A stretch of 64,000 nt of DNA from the NCBI RefSeq assembly GCF_028693135.1, contig NZ_JAQUVZ010000003.1:62001-126000 (forward strand), read 5' to 3'. Shown piece by piece: positions 36,423 to 45,540 of this stretch (positions are counted from its first letter, which is position 1; every line of letters starts with the position of its first letter). A program made the position numbers and the translations under genes. The stretch comes from Methanosarcina sp. Lineage in GTDB: Archaea; Halobacteriota; Methanosarcinia; Methanosarcinales; Methanosarcinaceae. Under the pieces are notes generated by a model. That model worked only from the letters and a program-made list of their open reading frames with translations. It searched no databases and had not been told where the DNA came from.

Positions 36423-37616
36423 TTACAGTTCCCCTCCGAAAGCCCGGTACTGGAGAGAGGCAAAAAGCTCGTCCAGTTCTGCTAGTGAGGCTTTATGCAC
36501 AGCTTTCAGCTTTTCCACGGCTGTGACGCGGCGGGAAAATTCTTGTTGAAGGGGAAGAGGTGGGTGGAAGATTTTGATTTTTACCATCCTTGTCAAGCCC
36601 AGATCTCGATTCGCAATTCCGTGTGTCAGCACCTGTGACTGTCGGTAGCAGAACTCGTTATTGAGCATTGATTCTAACCATATAGAATCGACCTTCTCCG
36701 GGTCAGGCTTCAAGAGTGATACGTGGACCCAGATGGCGAATGGTTGATCCGTCTTTACAGTCGCTGCAAGTCCTGTAGTTCCACCCTTCGTGTAGAGGAT
36801 GTCACCTCTTTCAGGTTTACACTTTCTCCACTGAATTTCGGCGTCCTCTTTACTAATAAATTTCAAATCCTCCCAAGTAATTTCTCCCGCTCGCACATGT
36901 CGCGTTGAAAGGAACGGCACTCCATTTTCTGTATATTTTGGGCTGACATGAGGACCATCCGAGGCACTGAATATTACGTCCCCAAGCTTGGTGCGTAGCC
37001 ATTCTTTTGGATTCACTGCGGGGTCGCCAAACATATCAATGAAAATAGCTTGAGTGAGCTCCTCGAGCTGGGCAAGGGCAGCTCGGCGTTTGGCTCGGAG
37101 AGCCTCCGCACGGTCAAGAATATCTGCAATTCTTTTTTGTTCTGGTAGAGGAGGAAGGGGAATTTCAATATCAACTAGCTTGGCTTTGTTGAGAGTCAGC
37201 CCCTTTGCTGCACGATCAAGACCACATTTGAGATCAATAGATTGAAGTGCCCAATAGAGATAATCACTAGACAGTTTGTTGCTGTCGCTTATGGGCAAGG
37301 CGGCAATAGCTTCGTTAGTGAATAGTGGAATACGCGATATTCCAACTTTACCTATACTTAGTTTGAAACTCAACAAGACAGTACCTACTGGGACAAGCCG
37401 ACAGTTACATTCCCTCACTGCCAAGTCTGTGATATTTTCCTTCGTGATTTCAAGATAGCGACCTTGATTCATGTCGGCAATTGATAGCCACGGATAACCC
37501 AATCCCCAATACTCTGAACGGTCTCTGGATGGTGTCCTCCCTATGTTGATCCCACATAATTTTCCTAGTGGGAAAACAGGCCAATCATTTTGAAGTTTGG
37601 ATGATGCGACACTCAT
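36423..37616 (-). CDS. hsdS: Type I restriction-modification specificity subunit
   Basis: 397 aa with two target-recognition domains, each followed by a conserved helix: TRD1 (WPVFPLGKLCGINIGRTPSR ...) then LPPLPEQKRIADILDRAEAL (~155-175); TRD2 (WLRTKLGDVIFSASDGPHVS ...) then HPPLPLQQEFSRRVTAVEKL (~352-371). The spacer helices set the distance of a bipartite recognition site. ATG overlaps the hsdM stop (ATGA). A variable subunit, expected to differ between strains. Confidence 0.95.
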   Translation of the reverse strand: MSVASSKLQNDWPVFPLGKLCGINIGRTPSRDRSEYWGLGYPWLSIADMNQGRYLEITKENITDLAVRECNCRLVPVGTVLLSFKLSIGKVGISRIPLFTNEAIAALPISDSNKLSSDYLYWALQSIDLKCGLDRAAKGLTLNKAKLVDIEIPLPPLPEQKRIADILDRAEALRAKRRAALAQLEELTQAIFIDMFGDPAVNPKEWLRTKLGDVIFSASDGPHVSPKYTENGVPFLSTRHVRAGEITWEDLKFISKEDAEIQWRKCKPERGDILYTKGGTTGLAATVKTDQPFAIWVHVSLLKPDPEKVDSIWLESMLNNEFCYRQSQVLTHGIANRDLGLTRMVKIKIFHPPLPLQQEFSRRVTAVEKLKAVHKASLAELDELFASLQYRAFGGEL

Positions 37617-39151
37617 CCCAACATCTCCTCTAGCTCCTTCATTCCCTTCTCAATCTCCGCCTCCAGTTTGGAGAGGTTTTCAAAGATTTCCTTTGGTGAT
37701 CGGTGTTCCACTTCTTCATGCACCACTTCCTTGTAGCGGTTGAGGGAAAGGTCATAGCCCTGGGCGGCGATGTCGCCTTTTGGTACGCAGAAGCTCTGTT
37801 CGGTTCGGGAGCGTTTGAGTTCGTTCTTATTGCGTTCCTGCCAGCGGGCCAGCACATCAGGCAGGTTGTTTTTGGCGTGCTCTTCCTCAGTAAGTTCGGT
37901 CGAAGGTACAGGACCAAGTTTTTCCTCGTCCAGGAGCGGGCTGCGTTTGTCATCAAGGCTCCAGCCGTCGGCCTGCATGTCATAGAACCAGACATTGTCA
38001 GTGCCTCCTGAATTTGTTTTGGTGAAAAGGAGGATGGCAGTGGAAACTCCGGCATAGGGCTTGAAAACGCCGCCTGGTAGTGAAACAATTGCATCAAGCT
38101 TCTGCTCCTCGACAAGCATGCGGCGAAGTTCCTTGTGGGCTTTGCTGGAGCCGAAGAGCACACCATCTGGAACGATAACAGCCGCCCGTCCACCTGGCTT
38201 CAACAGGCGCATGAAAAGAGCAACGAAAAGCAGTTCTGTTTTCTTGGTCTTGACGATCTGCAGAAGGTCTTTTGCAGTATTTTCATAGTCCAGCGAACCT
38301 GCAAATGGAGGATTAGCCAGCACCAGAGTATAGGCTTCTTCGTCACTGGAGTTTTCCTGGGCCAGAGAGTCACGGTAGCGGATGTCCGGGTTTTCCACGC
38401 CGTGCAAGAGCATGTTCATACTGCCTATGCGGAGCATGACGTTATCAAAATCAAAGCCGTGGAACATCCCGTAGTGGAAGTGCTGTTTCAGCCTCTCATC
38501 GTGCAGGATGTTCGGATGGTACTCTCGAAGGTATTCGCCCGCAGCTACGAGAAATCCGGCTGTCCCGCATGCAGGATCGCATATAATGTCTGTTGGCTGT
38601 GGGGCGGTTAGTTCCACCATCAGGCGGATAATGTGGCGCGGGGTACGGAACTGGCCGTTCTGGCCGGCGCTTGCGATCTTGCCAAGCATATATTCGTATA
38701 GGTCTCCCTTGGTATCGCGGTTTTCCATGGGCACGCTGTCCAGAAGGTCAACTGCCTTTGATAGCATCGAAGGCGTGGGAATAGTGAAACGAGCACCCTC
38801 CATGTGCTTTGCGTAGGTAGAATCGTCACCGCCCAGGGTGCGCAGGAAGGGGAAGACGTGCTCATCGACAACTGTGAACATCTCGGCAGGGGTGAAGTTT
38901 TTGAAGTGAGACCAGCGCAGATCCTCATAGGGACGGCCCTTTGGGTCATTGCCTTCAGGGAAAACACGGCGTTCCATAGGGTGCTTGAGCCGTGCGGATT
39001 TGTTCTCTTCCAGCGTGTGCAGGTCATCCAATCGCCTTAAAAACAGCAGGTAGGTAATTTGCTCGATAACTTCGAGAGGGTTGGAGATTCCTCCAGACCA
39101 GAAAACGTTCCAGATGCCATCAATTTTGTTTTTCAGTTCACCATTGATCAT
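37613..39151 (-). CDS. hsdM: Type I restriction-modification DNA methyltransferase
   Basis: 512 aa. The SAM-binding motif is at ~195-210 (DPACGTAGFLVAAGEYL) and the catalytic NPPF in LVLANPPFAGSLDY at ~280. The N-terminal HsdM_N helical bundle (EQITYLLFLRRLDDLHTLEE) contacts HsdS. It makes N6-methyladenine in the sequence read by HsdS, protecting host DNA. First full gene of hsdM-hsdS-ymh-DUF262/1524-hsdR. Confidence 0.97.
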   Translation of the reverse strand: MINGELKNKIDGIWNVFWSGGISNPLEVIEQITYLLFLRRLDDLHTLEENKSARLKHPMERRVFPEGNDPKGRPYEDLRWSHFKNFTPAEMFTVVDEHVFPFLRTLGGDDSTYAKHMEGARFTIPTPSMLSKAVDLLDSVPMENRDTKGDLYEYMLGKIASAGQNGQFRTPRHIIRLMVELTAPQPTDIICDPACGTAGFLVAAGEYLREYHPNILHDERLKQHFHYGMFHGFDFDNVMLRIGSMNMLLHGVENPDIRYRDSLAQENSSDEEAYTLVLANPPFAGSLDYENTAKDLLQIVKTKKTELLFVALFMRLLKPGGRAAVIVPDGVLFGSSKAHKELRRMLVEEQKLDAIVSLPGGVFKPYAGVSTAILLFTKTNSGGTDNVWFYDMQADGWSLDDKRSPLLDEEKLGPVPSTELTEEEHAKNNLPDVLARWQERNKNELKRSRTEQSFCVPKGDIAAQGYDLSLNRYKEVVHEEVEHRSPKEIFENLSKLEAEIEKGMKELEEMLG

Positions 39152-39153
39152 TT

Positions 39154-39231
39154 TTATTCCTCTATAATCCCAGTTTGCAGTCTTGTATACTGCTCATCAA
39201 TTACGGTCAAATTAACGTTGTTTTCACTCAT
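39154..39231 (-). CDS. 25-aa ORF directly upstream of hsdM
   Basis: ATG at 39231, TAA at 39154-39156, 2 nt before the hsdM ATG. The peptide begins MSENNVNLTVIDEQYTRLQT and ends GIIEE; its last codons double as the hsdM ribosome-binding site (GAGGAA). It could couple translation into hsdM, or be the remnant of a lost upstream gene. Confidence 0.4.
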   Translation of the reverse strand: MSENNVNLTVIDEQYTRLQTGIIEE

Positions 39232-39564
39232 TTTTTATCCTGACATCTGTTCACAATTAGTATCAATAATGAGGGTTTCGATTAGCTTCGATTGTTCTTC
39301 TTTGAGGATTTTTCTGTTTTGGTATATCCGTTAATCTTTTTAACTCTTGCTCTTTTTCACAATTTTTTCAAATTTAAGGATATATTCCACTATCATAAAT
39401 CATCTTTTTCTTTTCAGTTTCCTTTTTGAGGTAAAATATCGAAAATCGTAATAACAGCTCTTTAAAATAAAAGCTGCATCCGGGCGATTATTTTCTGAGA
39501 CCTGAAGTTAAACGGCTCGGTCTTTATGGCTCGATCTTTATACTTCTGTCTATGCATTTTTGCG

Positions 39565-39610
39565 GAAAAGCCGGCTGCTTCGCACCCGGTGAGAGCCCTG
39601 GGTCCTGTTA
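39565..39610 (+). repeat. Short dispersed repeat, copy 1 of 3
   Basis: CCGGCTGCTTCGCACCCGGT followed by a GAGAGCCCTGGGTCC-like part and TATGTGAAGAA. Related copies at about 41398-41450 (ACCTTCGGCACCCGGTGGAA) and 42143-42200 (GGCTGCTTCGCACCCGGTGG), each with a GTGAAAAAYAA end. Confidence 0.75.
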
Positions 39611-39670
39611 TGTGAAGAATACTAAGGTCGGTTTGTTATTTTAGGGAGCATATACTTCTGGGACCTATGA

Positions 39671-39695
39671 TTTGTGCAAGAGGCTCCTGCACAAG
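39671..39695. repeat. 25-bp palindrome, isolated copy
   Basis: TTGTGCAAGA-GGC-TCCTGCACAA with one internal mismatch, closely related to the copy at 29660-29684 on the other flank of the hsd operon. Confidence 0.8.
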
Positions 39696-39837
39696 TTCAA
39701 GGTCGCAGGGGTTAGAGGGCCGGCCTGGTTTTGAGGATCGCGTCTCCGAAAGCTCTGGACTAAAAAAAGGACAAATTGGCCGGGAGGGTTTTTACCGGTC
39801 AGTTCTAAATTCATTTATTTCCTGTGTGTTTCTTCTG

Positions 39838-41277
39838 TTATTTTGTTCTCCGGGTCGTTAAAAAAAGAGCTGAAAAGATGGAAATGGCTGGTATGGAAAT
39901 ATTTAGCGGGGATTTTTCACTTTCAGGGTGTTCTTCTTGTTCTTCTTTTTGTTCTTCTTCGATTATCCCTTTAGTTCCATATTTATCCTCGCTTGCCTCA
40001 TCCGTTACCTCGTTTCCTTCCAGCTTAACCAGCCAGGCATTTTTGCCTTTTTCCCCGAATGATTTGGTGGAACCGACGACAGCGTATCCGCCGTCACTGG
40101 TAAGTTTTAGGTCATTCACCCGGTCATCTTCTTCTCCGCCGAAGGTCAGTTTCCAGATTTCGTTTCCGTCCTTATCGGTCCTGACGAGGAAACCGTCATA
40201 AGAATCTATGGCAAAAGAAGCTTTTATCGTTGAGTCTTCGGGGATTTCTCCGGTGTATCCGGCAAATATGTATCCCCCATCCGGAGTTTGCTGGACAGAT
40301 CTAACGTAATCGTCGCTTTCCGCTTCAAATACCCTGTCCCATTCTTTAGTTCCTTCGGGGTCGGTCTTTATCAGCCAGGCATTAAAAACGATTCCGTCCA
40401 GGTTCTTTTTCTGGCCTCCAATAATGTATCCCCCGTCTGCCGTCTGCCGGACCGAATTTGTCCAATCGTAGCCTTCGCCTCCGAAAGTCCTGTTCCATTC
40501 CTCATTTCCTTCGCCGTCCATTTTTATCAGCCAGATGTCTTCGAAATTGGAACCCCTAGTTTCTTTATTTGCCATGCCGTAGGTGGTCGTCTCGCCTGTG
40601 GCTATATATCCGCCGTCCTCAGTCTGCCGGACGCAATGTATGCTGTCATATGTAATATAATTGCCAAGAGTTCTATTCCACTCTTCGTTTCCTTCAGAGT
40701 CCGTTTTAAGCAGAAATGCGTTTGGGTTTGTAATTATGTAGTTATAGGTACAGCCTGAAATTATGTATCCGCCGTCATCGGTCTGCTGCCCGAAGATTCC
40801 GTGAGTTGCCGTATTCAGGCTAAAAGTCCGGTTCCATTCTTCGTTTCCTTCCGAGTCTGTTTTAACCAGCCAGGCTGAGTATCTGTCGTCGGTTAAAGAG
40901 TCGGTTGTGCCTGTTAGTATATATCCGCCGTCCCCGGTCTCCTGAATTGTGTAAAATCTATCTTCATGGCGCTTACTGAAGGTTTTCTCCCACAGCACAT
41001 TCCCTTCAGGGTCGGTTCTTATTAATACTGCATTACCTTTGACCCGAATAGTATCAAAATCGGCGGTAGCTGCTATTATATATCCTCCTTCAGAAGTCTG
41101 CAGAACGGAGGTTGCGGAATCATCAAGCTCTCCCCCAAATGTTTTGTTCCACTGTTCTCTGGGTGTGAACCCGTTTTCAGCAGCTGCGATACCTGTTAAA
41201 ATTATTGCAACGCACAAAATTGAAATCAAGTGTTTTATGCATTTCACTTTTATGCATTTCATTTTAGCCAGTTCCAT
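39838..41277 (-). CDS. Secreted repeat protein, probable beta-propeller
   Basis: About 479 aa from ATG at 41277. Signal peptide (CIKHLISILCVAIILTGIAAA), then about seven ~50-residue repeats built on W-[ND]-[RK]-[TV]-F-[GS], then [ST]-V-x-Q-T-x-DGGYI-x-[AT]-G-x-T and WL[IV]KTDxEGNEEW, for example FGGEGYDWTNSVRQTADGGY. Seven such blades suggest a propeller. The C-terminal region is charged (EEEQKEEQEEHPE) and then has a short hydrophobic segment (ISIPAISIFSALFLTTRRTK), a likely anchor. Related proteins are abundant in Methanosarcina cell envelopes; ligand unknown. Confidence 0.8.
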   Translation of the reverse strand: MELAKMKCIKVKCIKHLISILCVAIILTGIAAAENGFTPREQWNKTFGGELDDSATSVLQTSEGGYIIAATADFDTIRVKGNAVLIRTDPEGNVLWEKTFSKRHEDRFYTIQETGDGGYILTGTTDSLTDDRYSAWLVKTDSEGNEEWNRTFSLNTATHGIFGQQTDDGGYIISGCTYNYIITNPNAFLLKTDSEGNEEWNRTLGNYITYDSIHCVRQTEDGGYIATGETTTYGMANKETRGSNFEDIWLIKMDGEGNEEWNRTFGGEGYDWTNSVRQTADGGYIIGGQKKNLDGIVFNAWLIKTDPEGTKEWDRVFEAESDDYVRSVQQTPDGGYIFAGYTGEIPEDSTIKASFAIDSYDGFLVRTDKDGNEIWKLTFGGEEDDRVNDLKLTSDGGYAVVGSTKSFGEKGKNAWLVKLEGNEVTDEASEDKYGTKGIIEEEQKEEQEEHPESEKSPLNISIPAISIFSALFLTTRRTK

Positions 41278-42266
41278 AAAAATCTCTCTTTGATAATGAA
41301 TAGTTGGATAAATTAAGGAAGTCGACACTTATAATATTTTCTAAATGTGGGGGATGTATCCTGATCCTTGAAGACTCTTTGTATATTTTCAAAAGACCTG
41401 CGACCTTCGGCACCCGGTGGAAGTCCGGGGTTCTATGAAGTGAAAAATAAAACGGGGTGTCAGAAAGAGTTCTGGAATAAATTCACGGCCTTTAAGAGTA
41501 AATCCTCTCAAAAACAAAAGTTGAAACTTTTCTTTGTGGATTGATTCTGCTGAAATAGGAATATTACGGCGGAAAATCGGAATATTACGACGGAAAATTG
41601 GAAGATTATCGGAAGATTTCAGGTATCGAACTTTCGGATGTTAAAGGCATGGAGTGACCAATACAGGATGTCCCTTGTTTTCATAATGCAACTTTGACTT
41701 TACGGTTTGACTTTACGATTAATGGATTCCGGTTTACGATTTCTTAACGATTAGCCATTTCATCGGAAGATTCTGGCGGGAAATCGGAAGATTATCGGAA
41801 GATTTCAGGAATTGAACTTTTGGGGGCTGGGGCTCCGAAGTGATAGATTAGGGTGTTTTGGGTGATAGATAAGTGATAGATTAATTCCTCATGTCTACTT
41901 CTGTCTTTTTTGCAGATCGGTTTTCCCGATCTCAAAAAGATCTGGAAGGAAATCAAAAGAATCATAAAATTTAAGAAAATAAATCCGAAGAAAGTTGGAG
42001 CTGAGGTGATAGATTAGAGCGTTTTGGTGAGAGACAAGTGATAAATTAAATATGCATAACCCAGAATCACAGTATTGAATAATGTAAATATTAATACGGC
42101 TTTCGCTTTTAGCCTATCTCTTTTTCTTTTTCATTTTGGGAAGGCCGGCTGCTTCGCACCCGGTGGAAGCCCCGGTTTCGATGACGTGAAAAACAACTCG
42201 AGGTGCCGGAAAATAAGAAAATCCAATCCAAAAAAAATTTGGGGTGGTAAAATTAAACAGAGTAAT
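41278..42266. repeat. Repeat-rich intergenic region
   Basis: No gene. Two copies of the CTTCGCACCCGGTGG-type repeat (41398-41450, 42143-42200). A pair of related blocks with AATCGGAAGATTATCGGAAG and ATTTCAGG at 41590-41640 and 41768-41820, and another pair with GTGATAGATTAGRGYGTTTT at 41839-41885 and 42007-42055. It looks like successive local duplications. Confidence 0.65.
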
Positions 42267-43940
42267 TTATGAGGGAGTTGTCACGATTTTCCTAGCTTCA
42301 TCTATGTATTTTTTAATTGTATCTTTGGAAACATCTTCTTTGCAGACTCCCAATTTGTTATAGACATCCTCAACCTCGCTGGTACTCAGATCTTTAACCG
42401 ATTTTATATCGGCAAAGTGGAATATTTTGAATGCCAGCTCTCTGGTCATATTGAGTTTTGTGACCAGTTCTGATTTATCAATGTCCATGTATTCCATGGC
42501 CATATCTATAAACTCTTTAATTGTTTTTTCTGCGACCTCTTCATTGCAGGTCTTCAATCTGTTATGAATATACTTCTCATTGCGGGTACTTAGATCTTCA
42601 ATAGTTCTTATATTGGCAAAATTGTAAATTTTGGAGGCCAGCTCTTTGTCCATTTTCAATATTGTGATCAATTCGGATTTATCGATGCCCAAATACTCCT
42701 GGGCTTTATTTATATATCTTTGAATTTGATCTATGGAATAGTCACCAAGTCTTTCTTCCTGCTTTTTGACCGGGCATCCCATTTCTTCTCCCAGGTTTCG
42801 AGTATCAAGGTTTATTTTCTTTCTAATTTCCTCAGCACTGCAGCCTGCCAGTTCTTCTATTGTCCTTATCTTTGCATTGTACAGCATATATGCCAGATCT
42901 TCATGCATCCCAAGTTTTGTGATAAAGTACGCTTTTTCAACACCATATTTTTCATTCCTGGATTTGAACTCCTCCTTGGATGCATCGGGTAACAATTTTT
43001 GAACCCCTACGTAAACCCATTCTTCTGTTGCTTTCGTAAAGAAACCCGCAATAAAGGAAAAAAAGAAGACGGAAATTTCATATGTCAGAGTATCTGAATT
43101 AGTGAATGGAAGAATATAAACAACTATTAACGCGATAAAGGGTGCAATAAGAATTCTCCTGATATATGACCAGGCAATGCTCATCTTTTTATATTCAGGA
43201 ATAAGCTGGCCAAAAATTTCTTCAATACTTAACAGGAGGTAAGAAAGAACTCCAATAGACGATGCAGCTATTATAACTGGAAACTCCACTTCCTCTATCC
43301 CATAAAATGTAACACTTTCGATATCATTCTTATAAAAATAAAGGAGCATCAGGGGCCAGATTAAAATTGCAGAAATCACAATAAAATTTCTTATTATATC
43401 GTGAAGATTCATTATTGGATTGCTTTCATTCTCTTTTTTCCTTTTAGAAAACACCTCATAATAAATGATGTAAACTAGGATGGAAAATAATACAAAAGCA
43501 AACAGATAACGGATTTCTTTCAGGAACAAATCGAATGAGAGAAGCCACAATAATAATGTTGCAAGTATCAAGCTAACAAAACAAAAGTTCATTCTATCAA
43601 AAAACCGGCACATCCAGCATAAAAAAAGGAGAGATCCAATAAAAACTGGTAACAAAAGAACCCATTGAAACGGATCTATTTTGCTTCTCGTACTGCTTAT
43701 TGTTCCATTTACTGTGCCATTCAATGTGCTATTTATGGTGCCAATCACTGTTCCATTATCGGCATCATTTATCGTGCCGTTTATGGTTCCAATTATTGTT
43801 CCGTTTAGCGTATCGTTTATTGTGTAATTCAAATTCGCATCTGTTTCATTACTTTCTTCTGCTGCATAACTCCCCTGAATTAGCAGGCTAAGAATAAAGA
43901 CCATTCCCAAAAATTTGCAGACTCCGCTTACCCTCCCCAT
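42267..43940 (-). CDS. Membrane protein with sequon-rich ectodomain and helix-hairpin repeats
   Basis: 557 aa. Signal peptide (FLGMVFILSLLIQGSYAAEE), then a ~50-residue stretch with about nine N-x-T sequons (NYTINDTLNGTIIGTINGT ...), an apparent N-glycosylation zone. About six to eight membrane segments lie between residues 85 and 300. The cytoplasmic C-terminus (~330-557) holds three ~60-residue helical repeats (DKSELITILKMDKELASKIY; DKSELVTKLNMTRELAFKIF) resembling DUF4332 helix-hairpin-helix modules. Function unknown; the layout suits a surface sensor or scaffold. Confidence 0.75.
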   Translation of the reverse strand: MGRVSGVCKFLGMVFILSLLIQGSYAAEESNETDANLNYTINDTLNGTIIGTINGTINDADNGTVIGTINSTLNGTVNGTISSTRSKIDPFQWVLLLPVFIGSLLFLCWMCRFFDRMNFCFVSLILATLLLWLLSFDLFLKEIRYLFAFVLFSILVYIIYYEVFSKRKKENESNPIMNLHDIIRNFIVISAILIWPLMLLYFYKNDIESVTFYGIEEVEFPVIIAASSIGVLSYLLLSIEEIFGQLIPEYKKMSIAWSYIRRILIAPFIALIVVYILPFTNSDTLTYEISVFFFSFIAGFFTKATEEWVYVGVQKLLPDASKEEFKSRNEKYGVEKAYFITKLGMHEDLAYMLYNAKIRTIEELAGCSAEEIRKKINLDTRNLGEEMGCPVKKQEERLGDYSIDQIQRYINKAQEYLGIDKSELITILKMDKELASKIYNFANIRTIEDLSTRNEKYIHNRLKTCNEEVAEKTIKEFIDMAMEYMDIDKSELVTKLNMTRELAFKIFHFADIKSVKDLSTSEVEDVYNKLGVCKEDVSKDTIKKYIDEARKIVTTPS

Positions 43941-44090
43941 AAATAATTATTTTGCGACCATATTATATAAACCCAATTTTATATATCAATGGTTAAATAT
44001 TATTTTTAAAAAAATTCTTTGCCCTACCTTATCAGCAGTAGCCCGGTCCTTTTGCATTTTTTGCGTTTAATACTCAAACCAGTGTAATAC

Positions 44091-45176
44091 TCAGATCAGC
44101 AAATCTTCAATCCCCGCCCTTCTCACGATATCTATCGCATCAGTCTCTTCTTCAAGAGTCAGGTGCCTGCCGAGGTCAGGGTATTCCATTGCCCGGTAGC
44201 AGGGCCTGTACTGAAACATCAGGTTTAACCTGATTTGCGGGATGTGTCCTGCAACCCATTCGGCAATTGGACGTGTGCAGCACTCCAGGTGGCCGGGGAG
44301 GACGAGGTGGCGGAGAAGGATTTCGGCGGTCTCGTAGGCGAATTCAAAATTGGGCTGAACGACTTCCAGGTAGTTTTCCACTTTGGAGTACTTGAGGGCG
44401 CATTCGTTGTTTCCGTACTTGAAGTCCCCAAGGTAGACGTCAACAACGCCTTCCAGGATTTCGGCGATTTCCCTTGAGTGATACATGTTCGAGTTCCAGA
44501 CCACAGGGGTGTTTACCGACATTTCCCGCACGATTTTCAGGACGGTGTGCGGGTGCGGGGTCGGAGTTACGAAGTTTACGTTCTTTGCGCCGTGGAGCCT
44601 CCTGATGTCTACAAGCTTTGCAAGTTTTCGGGGATCGACTTCAGTGCCGCCTTCCGGGCAGGAGATGTCCCAGTTCTGGCAGTAGACGCAGGCAAAAACA
44701 CAGCCCGTAAAAAAGATTGTATGGGAAGGGATGAGTTCGGGCTCTTCTCCCATGTGCAGGAACTCCGAAGCATAACGTGAGACGTCGGTCAGCTTGCAGA
44801 AACCTTTCTCGCCTTCTTTTCGGTTAATCCCGCATCGACGTTCGCAGCAGTGGCAGTTTTCAAGTATCCGGTCCACAATTGCAACTTTGAGGTCAAGAAG
44901 GGAAGGGCTGGCTTTCGGGATTTCCAGGAAGCTTTCAGTATACAGCCTCAAAATTTCCGAACTATCTGAGAAAGCAAGGGCTTCTGCAGCTTCGATTTCA
45001 AGGCTTTCCCGCAATTTCCTGTATTCTTTAATGCTTGTTTTATGGATATTCCGGAGCTCTTCAAGTTCCATTTCCGGGTTAAATTCTACTGAAATTCTCT
45101 CTGTTATCCTGGAGAGGGCAGGCATTTCATCTCCCTGCACCATAAGATAGCGTTTCAGGTACTTTGGGGCTGCCAT
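44091..45176 (-). CDS. Radical SAM protein, PflX/COG1313-like
   Basis: 361 aa. The radical SAM cluster motif is FTGCVFACVYCQNWDIS (CxxxCxxC, ~150-166). An upstream Cys-rich segment, CHCCERRCGINRKEGEKGFC (~112-131), probably binds an additional Fe-S cluster or zinc. Then VNFVTPTPHPHTVLKIV (~198), as in pyruvate-formate-lyase-activating-enzyme relatives. The enzyme would cleave SAM to a 5'-deoxyadenosyl radical; its target protein is unknown. The N-terminal ~100 residues are helical and family-specific. Monocistronic. Confidence 0.88.
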   Translation of the reverse strand: MAAPKYLKRYLMVQGDEMPALSRITERISVEFNPEMELEELRNIHKTSIKEYRKLRESLEIEAAEALAFSDSSEILRLYTESFLEIPKASPSLLDLKVAIVDRILENCHCCERRCGINRKEGEKGFCKLTDVSRYASEFLHMGEEPELIPSHTIFFTGCVFACVYCQNWDISCPEGGTEVDPRKLAKLVDIRRLHGAKNVNFVTPTPHPHTVLKIVREMSVNTPVVWNSNMYHSREIAEILEGVVDVYLGDFKYGNNECALKYSKVENYLEVVQPNFEFAYETAEILLRHLVLPGHLECCTRPIAEWVAGHIPQIRLNLMFQYRPCYRAMEYPDLGRHLTLEEETDAIDIVRRAGIEDLLI

Positions 45177-45228
45177 ATTGAACTATTCGCCTGCATTGGT
45201 TATAGGCTTATGTTAACTGGAGTGGGTT

Positions 45229-45361
45229 TTACTTCTAATCTTTACTTCTAACCTTTACTTCTAACCTTTACTTCTAATTTTTACTTCTAAACTTTACTTC
45301 TAACCTTTACTTCTAATCTTTACTTCTAATTTTTACTTCTGATTTTTATTTCTAATCTTTC
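45229..45361. repeat. 13-bp tandem repeat, about 10 copies
   Basis: Imperfect units TTTACTTCTAAYY in a row, just upstream of the radical SAM gene start (minus strand), so it lies in that gene's promoter region. Confidence 0.9.
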
Positions 45362-45540
45362 AAATGGGCTAATAATTAATAGCTGGCAGGACAATGTTAT
45401 AAAGGGATTAATCCCGGGGGTTTGAATCGCATCTTCTGGTTAGATTTATCTGTGCCCGCGGGAAGTTTAAGGGGGCAGTTTTTCTGGCTACCGTTGACAG
45501 CACAACAATCAGTCTCTGGGATTTTGCTTTTCTGTTTTTC

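Larger units (their letters stand above)
39232..39837. other. Promoter side of the restriction operon and repeats
   Basis: No gene. Holds the presumed hsd promoter (AT-rich 39330-39460), a copy of the CTTCGCACCCGGTGRRAGYCC repeat (39565-39610) and a 25-bp palindrome (39671-39695). Confidence 0.5.
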
